Shown here: positions 21,800-32,423 of the stretch, piece by piece
Layout: each line of letters opens with the position of its first letter
Position numbering within the stretch: position 1 is the first letter of the stretch
Source of the DNA: Oscheius dolichura
Lineage: Eukaryota > Nematoda > Chromadorea > Rhabditida > Rhabditidae
Direction: 5' to 3'
DNA length: 64,000 nt
Assembly: GCA_932521035.1 (NCBI GenBank)
Contig: OW051494.1
Span: 10,216,001 to 10,280,000, forward strand
The notes under the pieces: model-generated
What the model was told of the DNA's origin: nothing
What the model saw: the letters and a program-made list of their open reading frames with translations, nothing else
Databases searched by the model: none
Program-made: the position numbers and the translations under genes

Positions 21800-22031
21800 A
21801 GCCAGCGACATTCAGGAATTTGGAGGTTGTTCATCTTGAGCCGTTTGACATTAACCGTATTCTTTTTTTTCCAGAATGTGACTTTGCTGGCAAGCCGATC
21901 GGCGAGGTTTCCGACTTGGCCAATGTGTTTATGTGACAGGCGACTTGAAGATTGACAAGAAAAAAAATGGGAGCTTTAGAAGACTCGTACACTCGTACCA
22001 CGCTTGGAGAGCTTGTTAGCAGCGGCGCCAC
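21800..22031. other. IR1 spacer
   Basis: A 232-bp unique spacer between the two inverted PRPP synthetase arms. It contains a TTTTTTTTCCAG acceptor-like site, but no gene is supported. Confidence 0.6.
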
Positions 22032-23764
22032 AGTACATTCACTGTCAACTTTTTCAGCTTGTTGATCCAGGTGTTTCTGAGCACCTTGTTGCCGCGAACT
22101 TTTGGACTGAGGGGAACGGTGTCCGTGCAACGTTTAACTGACAAGGTAGTGAGCTTCGTCGCCACAGTCAGACAGTCGTGTTCTATACGGCGCTAGAGTT
22201 TTCTGGCCATGTAGCTGTGTAGCTCGGCAGGGAAACCACTTTTCAGGCGACTCTTCTTCCTTATTTATCTTCTTTGCTACCATATAAGACAAGATCTGAA
22301 GAAAAGTGTGGCACCACAACTGGTACAATAAACTCGCCAATAAAACAAAGAACAAATTTATAGACCGCTTTATTTTGTTTGAATTGGAAGTTACCCATCA
22401 CAGGGCTCTTTTCTGCCCGGATCTAATGTCACAACTACAAAATACACTGTCGAGAAAAGAAGAAACAGGGATACAATTCTGAACATGGGAGAGAGTAAAG
22501 AAAACGGAAGGAACTCAACAGATGGGCACGTGGGAGAACAGATACGAGACTGACTCGCCGTTGTGGGTACGGCGGATGGCCTCAGCCAGGATCATACTTA
22601 TATCAATGCAAAGTATCTTTGGGCATTGACGCATGTTCTCGTGCTGGGGGATGGTATTGGTCACGACGACCGCCTCGAACTTGGAATTGTTGAGGCGCGT
22701 CAGAGCCGGTCCCGAGAAGATGCCATGCACGCAGATGGCGTATACTTTCTCTGCTCCGGCTTCCACCAATCTGATTAATAGGGAAATAGTAAAGAAAAAA
22801 ATATGGTGACTCACTTGTCAGCAGCCATGCAGATGGTACCACAGGTGTCGGCCATGTCGTCGACGAGGATGGCCACCTTGCCCTCCACATTTCCCACCAA
22901 GGTCATCTTTTCTACCTCGTTGGCCCGCTTCCTCTCCTTGTGGATCAGAGCAAAATCCACGTTCAGGCGGTCGGCAATCGAGGTCACACTGAAAAAATTA
23001 ATTTACTCGTAAAAATAAAGAAAATCCTACCGCTTTGCTCCTCCGGCATCGGGCGAGACAATGACCGACGTCTCCCACTTGGGGATGCTCTCGCGAATGT
23101 ACTTCAGGATGGCCGGCTCGGCGTAGAGGTTGTCGACTGGAATGTCGAAGAATCCCTGGATCTGGGAGGCGTGCAGATCCATAGTGATGATGTGGTCGGC
23201 GCCGGCCACCGAGAGCATGTTGGCCACCTGTTGAAAATTGTAAAAATATAAGAAACGGGGAAGGAAACGCACAAGTTTGGCAGAGATCGGGGCACGGGAC
23301 TTGTCCTTCTTGTCCTGACGGGCATAGGGGAAACACGGGATGACAGCGGCCACTCGGGAGGAGGAGGCAATCTTACAGGCATTGATCATGATGAGGAGTT
23401 CCTGGAAAAATAAGAAAAATTGGGAGCAACAGGCTACACGGCTGTCTTACTGTGGCGCCACAGGCTACACGACTGTCTAACTGTGTCTCTGCCCCAAAAT
23501 GTCAAAGAAACTCTCACCATGAGGTTATCATTGATTTCCCCGGCTGCCGACTGGATAATGTAGACATCCTCCCCCCGAACACTCTCCCCTATTTCCACAT
23601 TTGTCTCCTTATTCGAAAACTTCTTCAATGAAGCCTTTGACACCTGCAACTGAAGGCGTTCACAGATCCTCTGGGAGAGATCTTTATGGGACGAGCCGCT
23701 GAAGACCTAAACTTCTTGGTTCGGTAAAGAAAAATGAAAAGCGAACCTTGATATTCGGCATTCT
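22032..23764 (-). repeat. large inverted repeat IR1, right arm
   Basis: Reverse-complement copy of 20067-21799, in tail-to-tail arrangement with the left arm. Confidence 0.95.
22515..23761 (-). CDS. PRPS1: ribose-phosphate pyrophosphokinase (PRPP synthetase), copy 2
   Basis: The exact mirror of copy 1, with the same six exons (coordinates are 43,831 minus those of copy 1) and an apparently identical protein core. The only difference is upstream of MPNIK. Here the open in-frame extension reads NRGNRDHGEGHSTALTET... into VRMPNIK, after a TTTATAG acceptor near 23850, and is unrelated to the extension in copy 1. The two genes converge. Either they are genuine recent duplicates with different first exons, or the palindrome is an assembly artefact. 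Confidence 0.9.
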
Positions 23765-25820
23765 TACTTGTTCTGTAGTGAAGGAGGAGGTTTCCGTTAG
23801 AGCTGTGGAGTGTCCCTCGCCGTGATCCCGATTACCCCGGTTGATCTCTATAAACCATTGATTATTTTTAACATTTTGGGATTAAAAGGGAAGAAGAATG
23901 TGTGATAGGCGGGTTAACCTCCTTCTTTTCCTTGAAAGATGGCTTCAATAAGGCAACAGACAACTAAAAGCGGGAGGAAGAATGTGGACAGTTATAGAAA
24001 ATCAATGACAGTACTGATGGGAAGACGCGACGCTAGATGACGGGGCGCGATGAGGCGAGCGGCTGCGTCCTCTGGGTTATAGAGGGAAAATATAAGCTGG
24101 ATCCTACTTTTACACCGGAAACTAGCAATTTCATATGATTCAAATTCTAGAAACGAAATAAAGCCCACATAACGGAGAATATTCCATTTTTGATGAAATA
24201 GCTGATAGAAACGGAGAGAACCTTTTGAACCCTTGTTATTTTCGAGAAACCCTATATTTTGACCTAGTAATTGGAAAAAACCCTTTAAAGATCAACAATT
24301 TGTTGCAAAAGAGGAAAAATATTTTGCTAGGGAGGAGAGGAGGACAGCGTTGGGGTCATTTGAACCCGACCGATTGCCATTTTCGATCTGACGGCGCCTG
24401 GAAGCCATTCCCGCGGCGTTGTCTCCATAGTAACCGGGAAATTAACGGCAATCTCTATGTAATTTTCTCACCCGGAGGGAACTAAAAGACTAACAAATAA
24501 AAAAGGAATAGGAATTAAGTCAAAAATTCAAAAAATAGATCAAAAAAGGGTAAATCAAGAGGAAATAACAGCCGGAAATCCGTGACCTGGGAGACAAAAT
24601 GCCGGCAACGGGAACCGATTGCTCTTTGATCCCGCCTTTTTGAAGTCGCGTCTCCCCGCTGTGTTATCATTTTTCCATGACAAAATGGCTAACCTTTCCC
24701 CTCGACCCCCGGATTTTTCTAAAAAGTCGACCCCCATCCCCCGATGGGAAAGCAGTCAGGTGGGGGTAGAGTCACATTTCCCCCCGGGGTAAGTTGATTC
24801 ATTTAATTTTAAATTAAATGTGCGAAAAGGGCAAAGTAGAGAAGAAGAAGAAGAAGAAGGAAACTAGAAAACCTACCCGTGGTGTTATTAGATTTTGTTG
24901 ACTTCATTACTTCTCCCTGGTGGTGGTGTGTGGTTTGACGCGGCCGGCGAAGGTGTACTCGATACATGCCACCACGACCACCACCCTCTTCCTCCCTCCT
25001 CTAAACGGACAAAACGTGGGGAAGGGAGAAAGCGAACAGGCGGGGAGAGGGTGATTGTAGCTTTTGAATTATTAAAGAAATCGCTGGATTATTAAAGGGA
25101 AGAGTGGGAAGCAGAGGCGAGACCAAAGAACAGTTGGCTAGCATTGGGCACCTGTTAGTCAGATATTCTGACTCAGGAATGATAAGAAGGAGGGGGAAAA
25201 CACTATGTGAAAAAAGGAAAGCGAAAATTAAAGGGCAGACAAGATGAGTAAGAGAAAAGATCGAAAAACCCCCCAGTCAGACGAGGCAGGAAAAGCGAGG
25301 CATGGGGCGGGGGAACGGTCATCCAGTGGCTAGACTGTGTATAGAGGGTCGGTAGATCACAGTCCGTTCTCCTGCACCCGTATAGTCTCGGCAAGGCGAA
25401 GACATAAAGGCGTCACAGTTTTGTAACAGTTTTGAGTAAAGATGATCCTCCTGCCAAGACTTTACGGGTGCAGGGGATCGGACTATCGAGGACCGAACCT
25501 GTATTAAGACCCCGAATCAACCAGGGGCTTCGGGAACATTTCGAGCCACTCGGTTATACTGGTCTTTTCAAGATCCAACTGAAAATGACCACAATGAGGA
25601 GTCATTCGTGCAGGTCCTCTCAGAAAAGGTTGTTATAGCCCCTGGGAGAAGTTTGATTGCCAGTAGAGTCCTCGAAGACTTTCGGGGCCAGGGTTGGGAG
25701 GATTTCCGATTCCAGTAATGGGGGACCGAAAAATTTTCCGTTTCGAATTCGGTCGGCCGAATTCGAAATGGATTTTTTCGGGTCTAGATTAACAACCGGG
25801 GCGAGCGCAATACAACGCAC
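23765..25820. other. intergenic with one MITE-like element
   Basis: No supported gene beyond the N-terminal extension of PRPP synthetase copy 2 at its left edge. A short GAA microsatellite (AAGAAGAAG...) lies at about 24841-24859. A palindromic MITE is listed separately. Confidence 0.5.
25350..25495 (-). mobile_element. palindromic MITE-like element, copy 2
   Basis: A ~146-bp inverted repeat with core ends CTGCACCCGTATAGTCTCGG and its inverse ACTTTACGGGTGCAGG. The interior GATGATCCTCCTGCC block is the reverse complement of the one in the 18.4-kb copy, so this copy lies in the opposite orientation. Confidence 0.8.
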
Positions 25821-25854
25821 GGATGGCCGAGTGGTCTAAGGCGCCAGACTCAAG
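25821..25854 (+). pseudogene. tRNA-Leu 5' half (truncated)
   Basis: GGATGGCCGAGTGGTCTAAG through CCAGACTCAAG matches the D arm and anticodon arm 5' side of a tRNA-Leu(CAA). The first acceptor bases and the whole 3' half are missing. IR2 identity starts exactly here. Confidence 0.7.
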
Positions 25855-26466
25855 TCTCCCAACCCTGCTCGGGAGAAGTTTTTAAGTATTGAAACGAATT
25901 CCTGTCCGTTTCCTTTGACTCCGAACTTCCACTAAAAGCTTCTAGAAGTTCTAATGGTTGCCGTCTCAACATTCTACCAAGATTTTTGTACTCCTTGTTT
26001 TTCTAGTCCGTTGTTAATTAATATTCCCTCGGGTAAAGGGATATTCAAGCCTCTACTCTAGAATCTACACGGCGAAATTGAATTACCGTATCCTTCAATT
26101 GAATTGTGCAAAAATTAAAAGACCATGTGAAAGTATTGAGAATCTACGTTGGAAATCGAATATGAATATATTCAGTTTTTACCCGATAAACGGCTGGCAG
26201 ACTGGTTTATTTGGTCCAATGAGCGGGAGACAGTATTTGAAAGCTCAAAAAAGAGATTCTTGAGCCAAAAGTTGGGCTGAGGATTAAAGCAGGACTCTTT
26301 CGATCCGCTTTATCCCACCTGGAATTGGTCAAACAGGGAAAATCAGCCAATAAAAGAAAATAATCAAGAACTCGATAAATTGACTCCACAGGAATTTTAT
26401 GTTCGGTTAAAATAATGGAGTATTGGAATTTTGCACCTTCTTTCTTCTCTTTCTCCCTCTCTATTT

Positions 26467-27105
26467 TCAGGCGATCGTACAGCATCCTTTCTTCTTTTTC
26501 TTCTTGCTCGGCTCGAAGGTGCCCTTGGTCTCGACCTCACTAGTCGTGGTCGTTTCGGTGTCGGCTTTCTTCTTCCTGTGCTTTTTATCCTCCTTCCTCT
26601 GTGGCTTTTTATCCCGTTTCTTGCTCTCCTTCATCTGCTGATGGCCGTCAGCTTTGGGAGTCTTGCCGCCCTTCTCCACCGGGGTCGGGGTGCTCTGAGC
26701 GGCCGGGCTGATCTTCCTATCCGGACCGGCTGGCTTGACGGGTGACTCGTCGTTGTTGGCATCCGGCTCCGACGGCATGGCTGTGGCTACGTTTGTCGCC
26801 TTCTTCCTGGGTCCCTTCGGGCCGTCTGCCGGCGACAGCGGCGTCGGCTGGGTCTTGGCTCCGACGGAAGGCATCGCCCGCGGGCGCTTGCCATCAGTCT
26901 CCTTGGCGCCACCTTCGCCTGATCTCTTCGGCCCCGGCTCAGCTGACTTCCACATGATCTTTGGCTTGCCATCAGCCGGCTTCTCGCCGCCATCGTCTCC
27001 ATCCAAGATCACCTCATCATAGCCGTCCATATCGGCCACCGGCACATCAGAATCCCTCTTGATCAGCTCTTCAATGGGAATGTTGTCGTTCCGGTGAGCA
27101 GCCAT
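26467..27105 (-). CDS. Lys-rich protein with polybasic CaaX tail, copy 1
   Basis: A single-exon frame of 212 residues from ATG 27105; an in-frame upstream ATG at 27216 would add 37 residues. It is very hydrophilic, rich in Lys, Pro, Asp and Ala, and probably disordered. The Lys/Arg density rises towards the end (KKRDKKPQRKEDKKHRKKK). The C-terminus is KKKKKKGCCTIA. CTIA fits a CaaX prenylation box with Ala last (farnesyl type), with a second Cys next to it and a polylysine stretch before it. This is the same logic as the Ras4B membrane anchor with an added acylation site (inference). No folded domain is seen. An identical copy lies at 36254-36892. Confidence 0.7.
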   Translation of the reverse strand: MAAHRNDNIPIEELIKRDSDVPVADMDGYDEVILDGDDGGEKPADGKPKIMWKSAEPGPKRSGEGGAKETDGKRPRAMPSVGAKTQPTPLSPADGPKGPRKKATNVATAMPSEPDANNDESPVKPAGPDRKISPAAQSTPTPVEKGGKTPKADGHQQMKESKKRDKKPQRKEDKKHRKKKADTETTTTSEVETKGTFEPSKKKKKKGCCTIA

Positions 27106-27344
27106 CGTGGAAGCGAGCTCACAAAAACAATGAGAACGGTAAAATGGACGGATTTCGGGTAATTGAGATCGCTTTTGACCGGGAAAAGACGGGAAGAAAC
27201 GGTTATTTTTGGCCAATCTCTCGTTTTGACCAGTTTATGACCAGATGCTCCAATCTTCCCTGAAACATGACGGAAAAGTCCGCAAAAGGTAATATTTTTA
27301 TGTTGTCTGCGACCATCCCCGGAGATTTTCACCACTAAACCTCT

Positions 27345-27560
27345 GTGTCATGTTTTCCCACAACAGTTCTCCTTTCCCACGCTTCGGGTTTGCCGCGACC
27401 TTTGTCTCCTGCTTTCCTTTCCTCTTTAGCGTCTTCTTTACTAGGATTCTTGCCATTAGTTTCTGGTAGCTTCTTCGCCTCTTGAGACTTTATTCTCAGC
27501 CGCTTCCTTCTTTGGATCAGACAAGGAAAGATGCTTTACATCTAGGCAAATCTTTTGCCT
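27345..27560 (-). pseudogene. Lys/Glu-rich coding-like fragment
   Basis: On the minus strand a frame reads KSQEAKKLPETNGKNPSK then EDAKEERKAGDKGRGKPE. Its composition resembles the neighbouring CaaX protein, but no start or splice context is visible. Copies lie at 35799-36014 (+) and, with an 83-bp insertion, at 32088-32335 (+). It is probably a decayed exon. Confidence 0.4.
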
Positions 27561-27774
27561 CAGGTAGAAAAGAAAAGAAAGATATCATGATTTATCTTTG
27601 AAGGCCAGCCTTCAAAAAAAGAACATATTTACAATAAATTATGCTATCTGGTCAGCGGAACCATTGTGCAGGGAGGTCGGGAAGAGGAAGGAAAGGCGAT
27701 TCGGCAGAAGAGGGCTGGAGCTGGAGATTGTTCCTGAAAATGAAGGGCTGAGGTGGTTAAGGTTTTGGTTACCT

Positions 27775-28034
27775 TTACGGGCAAGTTGGTGGCATATTAT
27801 ATATATAGCACACGCAGTCCCCAAGCCCATTGCAGAATCCTCCTCCCTGAAAATATTTTCCACGATTTACAGATAATAACTCACACAAAGAGCGCAATAG
27901 ATCATGTTACAGAACTGCGCTGAGCAAGTCTGATTACGAAGTTCATCGTCTCCAGAATCGTTAATGTTGTTTGTGAAGAAGATTATGGCAGCGATGAGGA
28001 GAACAGTGGCGAAGGTGACCAGAAGACGGCTCAT
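27775..28034 (-). CDS. small secreted Cys-rich defensin-like peptide, copy 1
   Basis: Two exons on the minus strand (28034-27885, 27846-27775), 73 residues. The N-terminal hydrophobic segment is a signal peptide or anchor (MSRLLVTFATVLLIAAIIFF). A short Asp/Asn-rich stretch follows, then a mature region with eight cysteines. The second exon holds GGGFCNGLGDCVC, the GxC...CxC pattern (gamma-core) of CS-alpha-beta defensins. The upstream C-x4-C-x4-C-x2-C spacing differs from the classical C-x3-C, so defensin is a likely but not certain family. The exon break precedes the gamma-core. A TATAAAA box lies ~105 nt upstream. Identical copies lie at 35325 and 40284. Confidence 0.65.
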
Positions 28035-28138
28035 TTTCAGAAAATTTTCTGTAATGAGAAAATCAGTTGAGTCAGAAAGCAGGAAAAACTAGTCGAGGCA
28101 AAAGAAAGGCTGGATGCTTTTTCCGCGTTAGCCATATA

Positions 28139-28145
28139 TTTTATA
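28139..28145 (-). promoter_or_regulatory. TATA box of defensin-like copy 1
   Basis: TATAAAA on the minus strand, about 105 nt before the ATG at 28034. It is conserved at 35214-35220 and 40173-40179. Confidence 0.5.
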
Positions 28146-28551
28146 GTGCTCCTATTCTCTTTTTCGCCAAATTCAAAAGCTACGCACGCTCTTCCTTGTT
28201 TACGACGACCTTTCCCGATGTCACATGTGACCGCCGCCAGATACTGGGAAGCGCCCAGTGAGTCAGCGGGAAACCCCCTTGTACCTGAGTACCTCTGTTC
28301 TTCGAGCAAAACAAGAGTCTCTTATTCATAAAGAAAAACTCTATTAAAAGTTTTACAGTATATGACTCCAGAAACTGAAGATTTTGGACACCCTCTTGTT
28401 TGAAAATAGCGTCACCTTGCCTTTTTTTTGGCCTGGCGTAGTCGGCAGCTAATAAAGCCAATGTATTAAATAGAGGCCTAGAGAAAAGCTCTAGCCGAAT
28501 TATTAAAGAGTAGATTAGCTGAAATTGACCCGCATCAGGTAATTTGTGTTG

Positions 28552-29156
28552 TTGTAGCCTTTTTCCAAGAAATGGGGCTACCGTACATTTTTGAGACCTT
28601 TTCGCCACACGGCAAGCAAAAGTCGAGCAAAATTTGCCAAAAATTTGATCCTCGTGCGACAAGAGGTCCCAAAGTAGGAAATATACTGTATCCCTATTTT
28701 TTTAAACCATTAGCCACCTCTCATACGTCACTTAAAGGGAGCCTCCTGAAACAGAAAAATTTGCTGATTATGCTGAATATCATTTTTCGCGGGCAGCATT
28801 TTTCGTTAGCGTCCTTTTTCTGAAAAATCGTTTCACCGAGAAATCTCTTTATTTCTTTGCTTGTACTTGTTTTCCTTGTATTATTTTTATTGTAAAAATA
28901 TCTACATTCGATAGCGCTTCTTTTGCAGTATCACTGAGCATGTGGCATGCAGTACAAATGGGTAAAAATGTACAACAACGCAGCAAATGAATCTGAAATA
29001 GAATTTGATGTATTTCTTTTGATTTTCATATTGCCGGCCATAGAAAATAGGGGGCGTGAACTTGAAGGTAAATTCAATTAGAGACGTGCCCCCTACTTGG
29101 CATACTTATTTTACTATCACATTTTTCATCATTGGTTTCTTGTGCGTCTAAAAAGC
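28552..29156. other. intergenic, no supported gene
   Basis: AT-rich sequence with no consistent coding or repeat signal. The reading frame of the next gene extends upstream of its ATG without better start evidence. Confidence 0.5.
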
Positions 29157-31956
29157 ATGAATGATAATGACTATTATTATATACCATGGATAGAATTTAA
29201 TGATAACTACTACTCCGATGTGAAATGGATGGATTCTAATGACAGCGGCTACTTGTATGACACAAACATAACTTCTAGCGACTACCCAGAGACAAGCGAA
29301 GATTCAGTTCTCCTGAATACAATGAATGATGGCGATCTGCTGCGGAGCAGCATTATTAGGAATGGAAATCGCAATGCTGTCGTGGGGCTCTGCTTCCTTT
29401 TTGGTCTTCCGTTTCATACTTTTCTCATTATCGCACTTATCAAAAGGGTTTCTAAAAAACGCCTGTACCACTACTTCATAATACTACATTCGCTGAACGA
29501 TATCGTACTTCTTACCTCTACATGTATCTATATTATAGTAAGTATTTGATGTCACGCATTTCTAACAGATAATCCAAGGCCAAATAAGGGGCGCGTCTCT
29601 GTTACAGGATCAGCACATTTAAATTACAGTAATCTGATTTCGCAAAAAAGACCTGGAATATCTATTTGAATTTTAAAAGGGAAGGATACTTTTTTGCTCG
29701 GCATCACTTTTTCAAACTTTTTTGATGCCATCTTGTAGAGAATTTTCTGGCGATCAAGACATATCCTTTCCTTTTTGCTAAAATCGCGTTCTGGAGGAGG
29801 AAAATGCAAAATAAGATTCAATGCTAAACGTGTTTTTGGACTTGTCTATTTTCCATTCTCCTTCTAAAAATGTGAAGCGGTGGCTGAGTGGATAGTGCGC
29901 CTGCCCACAAAACTTTTGGCTTTTTTCAACTTGGGGTCAATTTTTCCAAGGGATCAAGTCATTTTTGTAATTTTTTGGGGGTGATTGAATCAGGTTTCGA
30001 CTACTTTCCCCTTGATATGCCGTAAAAAAGGCGAGAAGGTGTTTCCACACCCTTCTGCTGTGAAAATTCCGCCATCACCCGCGAGTCCAGTATTCTCCTC
30101 ACCAACGTAATTGTGAGTGTTAGAGCAGAAACAAATGATGTCAATCACCCCAAAAAATTACAAAAATGACTTGGTCCCTTGGAAAAATTGACCCCCAGTT
30201 GAAAAAAAGCCAAAAGTTTTGTGGGCAGGTGCACTATCCACTACCGCTTCACATTTCAACTACCGCTTCACATTTTAAGAAGAAGAATAGAAAATAGACA
30301 AGTCCAAAAACGGCTTTAGCATTAGAATCGTTTCTCTGGACTTTCCTCCACTAAAACCTCATTTGGGCAAAATCGAAAGAATATGTCGTGATCGCCAGAA
30401 AATTCTCTACAAGATGGCATCAAAAAAGTTTGAAAAAGTGATGCCGAGCAAGTATCCTTCCCTTGTTAGTAATTTTGGTTGTACGGTCTAGAAATTAGGA
30501 ATTGTTGAGTATACATTATATTTTTTTTTCTTTTTCGCTTTCCTTACCTTTAGCCTGTCTATGAATTTTGGTGTCGCGTTCATAGCTCTAAGTTATCGAC
30601 TTCTCAGTCATTTACAAAAATTCAAATACCATCTTGGAGAGCAGATCAGGACGGTTCTAATTAACTGGTTTTCAGCTCAATAAGCCTTCGAAAAATTATC
30701 AATGGCCACAAAAAACAAAGAAACGCCAAAAAAAAAAGAACATTTGTCTTTATCTACAATTTTCTGTAAGGGCTTTTGAACTAAAACTATATTCGCTAGA
30801 ACTGTCTTGATCTCCTGTCCAAGATAGTGGTTGACTTTTTGAAATTGGTCGAAAAATGAGCGAGCTACAGCTATAAACGCGCCGCAAGAATTGGATTGAC
30901 CGGCTAAAGGTAAGCAAATCCAACGTTTCTAGATGTGTATTTTTATTCGAGTATGTTTTGCATATGACTATGTTCAATTGTTGACAAAAGTGATCCACGT
31001 GATACTTTCAACATTCCTAATGATGTACTGGAAAAGAATTGTTCGACCGTAAGTTTCTAGTACTACTTTTTTGTGAGATTTTATGGTTGTGGCTGTTCCA
31101 AGAGAGCTCCCACAACAAAGAATTGGTTTTTCTTTAAAACAAACTAAATCCGCGTTGTTATCGTATTCGTTCCCGAATCGTTACCTGTTTTTAACCAATA
31201 ATATCTGTTCAGTCAGCCGTCCTTGGATCGTATTATGAATGCAGTAGCTGGATTTTCCACAATTGGAGCAATAGTGGCAAACACCTTAAGAGAGACGTGG
31301 ACCGGGATTGAAGAGGTTCTCATCCCTTGATTACCTTGAAAATATTGTTTAGCCAGATTGGAATGTTGTGACTATTCTAGTTACAATTATTGCGGCTACA
31401 CTGATAACAGTAGTGTGCTTTGCAACCTTTGTTTTGATACTCACCATAGATAGGAGCCATTTCAGCGAGATAAACTTGAAATCTCAAAAGAAGCTTGCAA
31501 CAGCTCTATTTCTACAGGTCAGTTTCATTGGAGAAATTGAATAGCCTAATTTTAAGCTTATATTTGTGCTAATATACAATTCTTTCCTGATACTCATCGC
31601 TTATATAGATTACTATCTAGTAACCAACCCTTCATTAACGGAAGCATGGGAGAAAATATTGGCTGAAACAAATCCAATTATCTCTGATAAACTGCTACAT
31701 GATTATCTTGGAAGAGTACAGTCTCTCGCAGATATTACCATTACTATACAAAAGGTAGCCGGTGTTGAAATTTATTCTTTTATAATAAGAAATAATGTTG
31801 ACATTAATTTATACATCCTTTTAGATTTCTGAATTTTGGCGTTATATCGTACCAGTCATTCGGGCATTATTCATGTGGTGGGCTCTTCGTGGCTTTTTTA
31901 GAAAAGAAACGAAAGTGATCTCTATGAGCCGGTCTACAAGTGATAAAAGTTTTTAG
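29157..31956 (+). CDS. 7TM G-protein-coupled receptor (nematode, rhodopsin-like)
   Basis: Six exons in phase: 29157-29537, 30933-31048, 31213-31315, 31353-31517, 31557-31754, 31825-31956, giving 364 residues. A ~65-residue extracellular N-terminus is very rich in Tyr, Asp and Asn. TM1 is around residues 78-98 (GLCFLFGLPFHTFLIIALI) and TM2 holds LHSLNDIVLL, with the conserved polar Asp. TM3 ends MMYWKRIVRP in the DRY position. TM4 to TM7 follow, and the tail is short and Ser-rich. It is probably a chemosensory or peptide receptor; the subfamily is not assigned. Intron 1 is long (1.4 kb) because it holds a foldback element. Confidence 0.8.
29677..30464. mobile_element. 788-bp foldback element with tRNA-like A box
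   Basis: Imperfect inverted arms of about 320 bp (29677-29992 and 30135-30464) begin AAGGGAAGGATAC. The left arm at 29881-29892 has TGGCTGAGTGG, matching a Pol III A box. The right arm has a scrambled, duplicated version of the same segment (GTGAAGCGGTAG). There is no protein-coding capacity. It lies in intron 1 of the 7TM gene. It could be an inverted pair of tRNA-derived SINEs or a hairpin DNA transposon. Confidence 0.75.
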
Positions 31957-32087
31957 AGGGCTCCCTGTGCCCCTTTTCTCCTAAGCCTAACCTATTTCTA
32001 CAATAAAACAATATAATAAAACCGATTAATACAGTGCTTGATTCCTATTAATCCAATTTTGGGAAATTTGAAGTATGAGATTTTCTT

Positions 32088-32335
32088 GTCTGATCCAAAG
32101 GAGGAAGCGGTTGAAAATAAAGTCTCAAGAGGCGAAGAAGCTACCGGAAACTAATGGCAAGAATCCTAGTAAAGAAGACGCTAAAGAGGAAAGGAAAGCA
32201 GGAGACTGCCTAGCATTGCCCCACGTTACTGTCTCTAGTTAGAACAGTGGTTTCAAGCGAGACGATTCGCCTTTCCTGCTGTAAGCAACAAAGGTCGCGG
32301 CAAACCCGAAGCGTGGGAAAGGAGAGCCGCCTGGG
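32088..32335 (+). pseudogene. Lys/Glu-rich fragment with 83-bp insertion
   Basis: Diverged copy of 35840-36000. CTTGTCTGATCCAAAG and GCGAAGAAGCTACC are shared. After GCAGGAGAC, 83 bp are inserted that are absent from the other copies, then AAAGGTCGCGGCAAACCC resumes. Confidence 0.65.
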
Positions 32336-32423
32336 AAAACACATCAACGACGGAATATTAACAGCCTGACAAGTAATTTCTCCATTATTCGCTTCCAGAG
32401 TTTAGCTCCATTTTCAATTTCTC

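Larger units (their letters stand above)
25821..28551 (+). repeat. large inverted repeat IR2, left arm
   Basis: A 2,731-bp arm whose inverse is 34808-37538 (coordinates sum to 63,359). It contains a tRNA-Leu 5' half, the Lys-rich CaaX gene and the defensin-like gene. Confidence 0.95.

Noticed and set aside
25821..25900. Functional tRNA-Leu
   Set aside because: The 5' acceptor bases and the entire 3' half are missing and the anticodon stem cannot pair, so only a 5' half is present.
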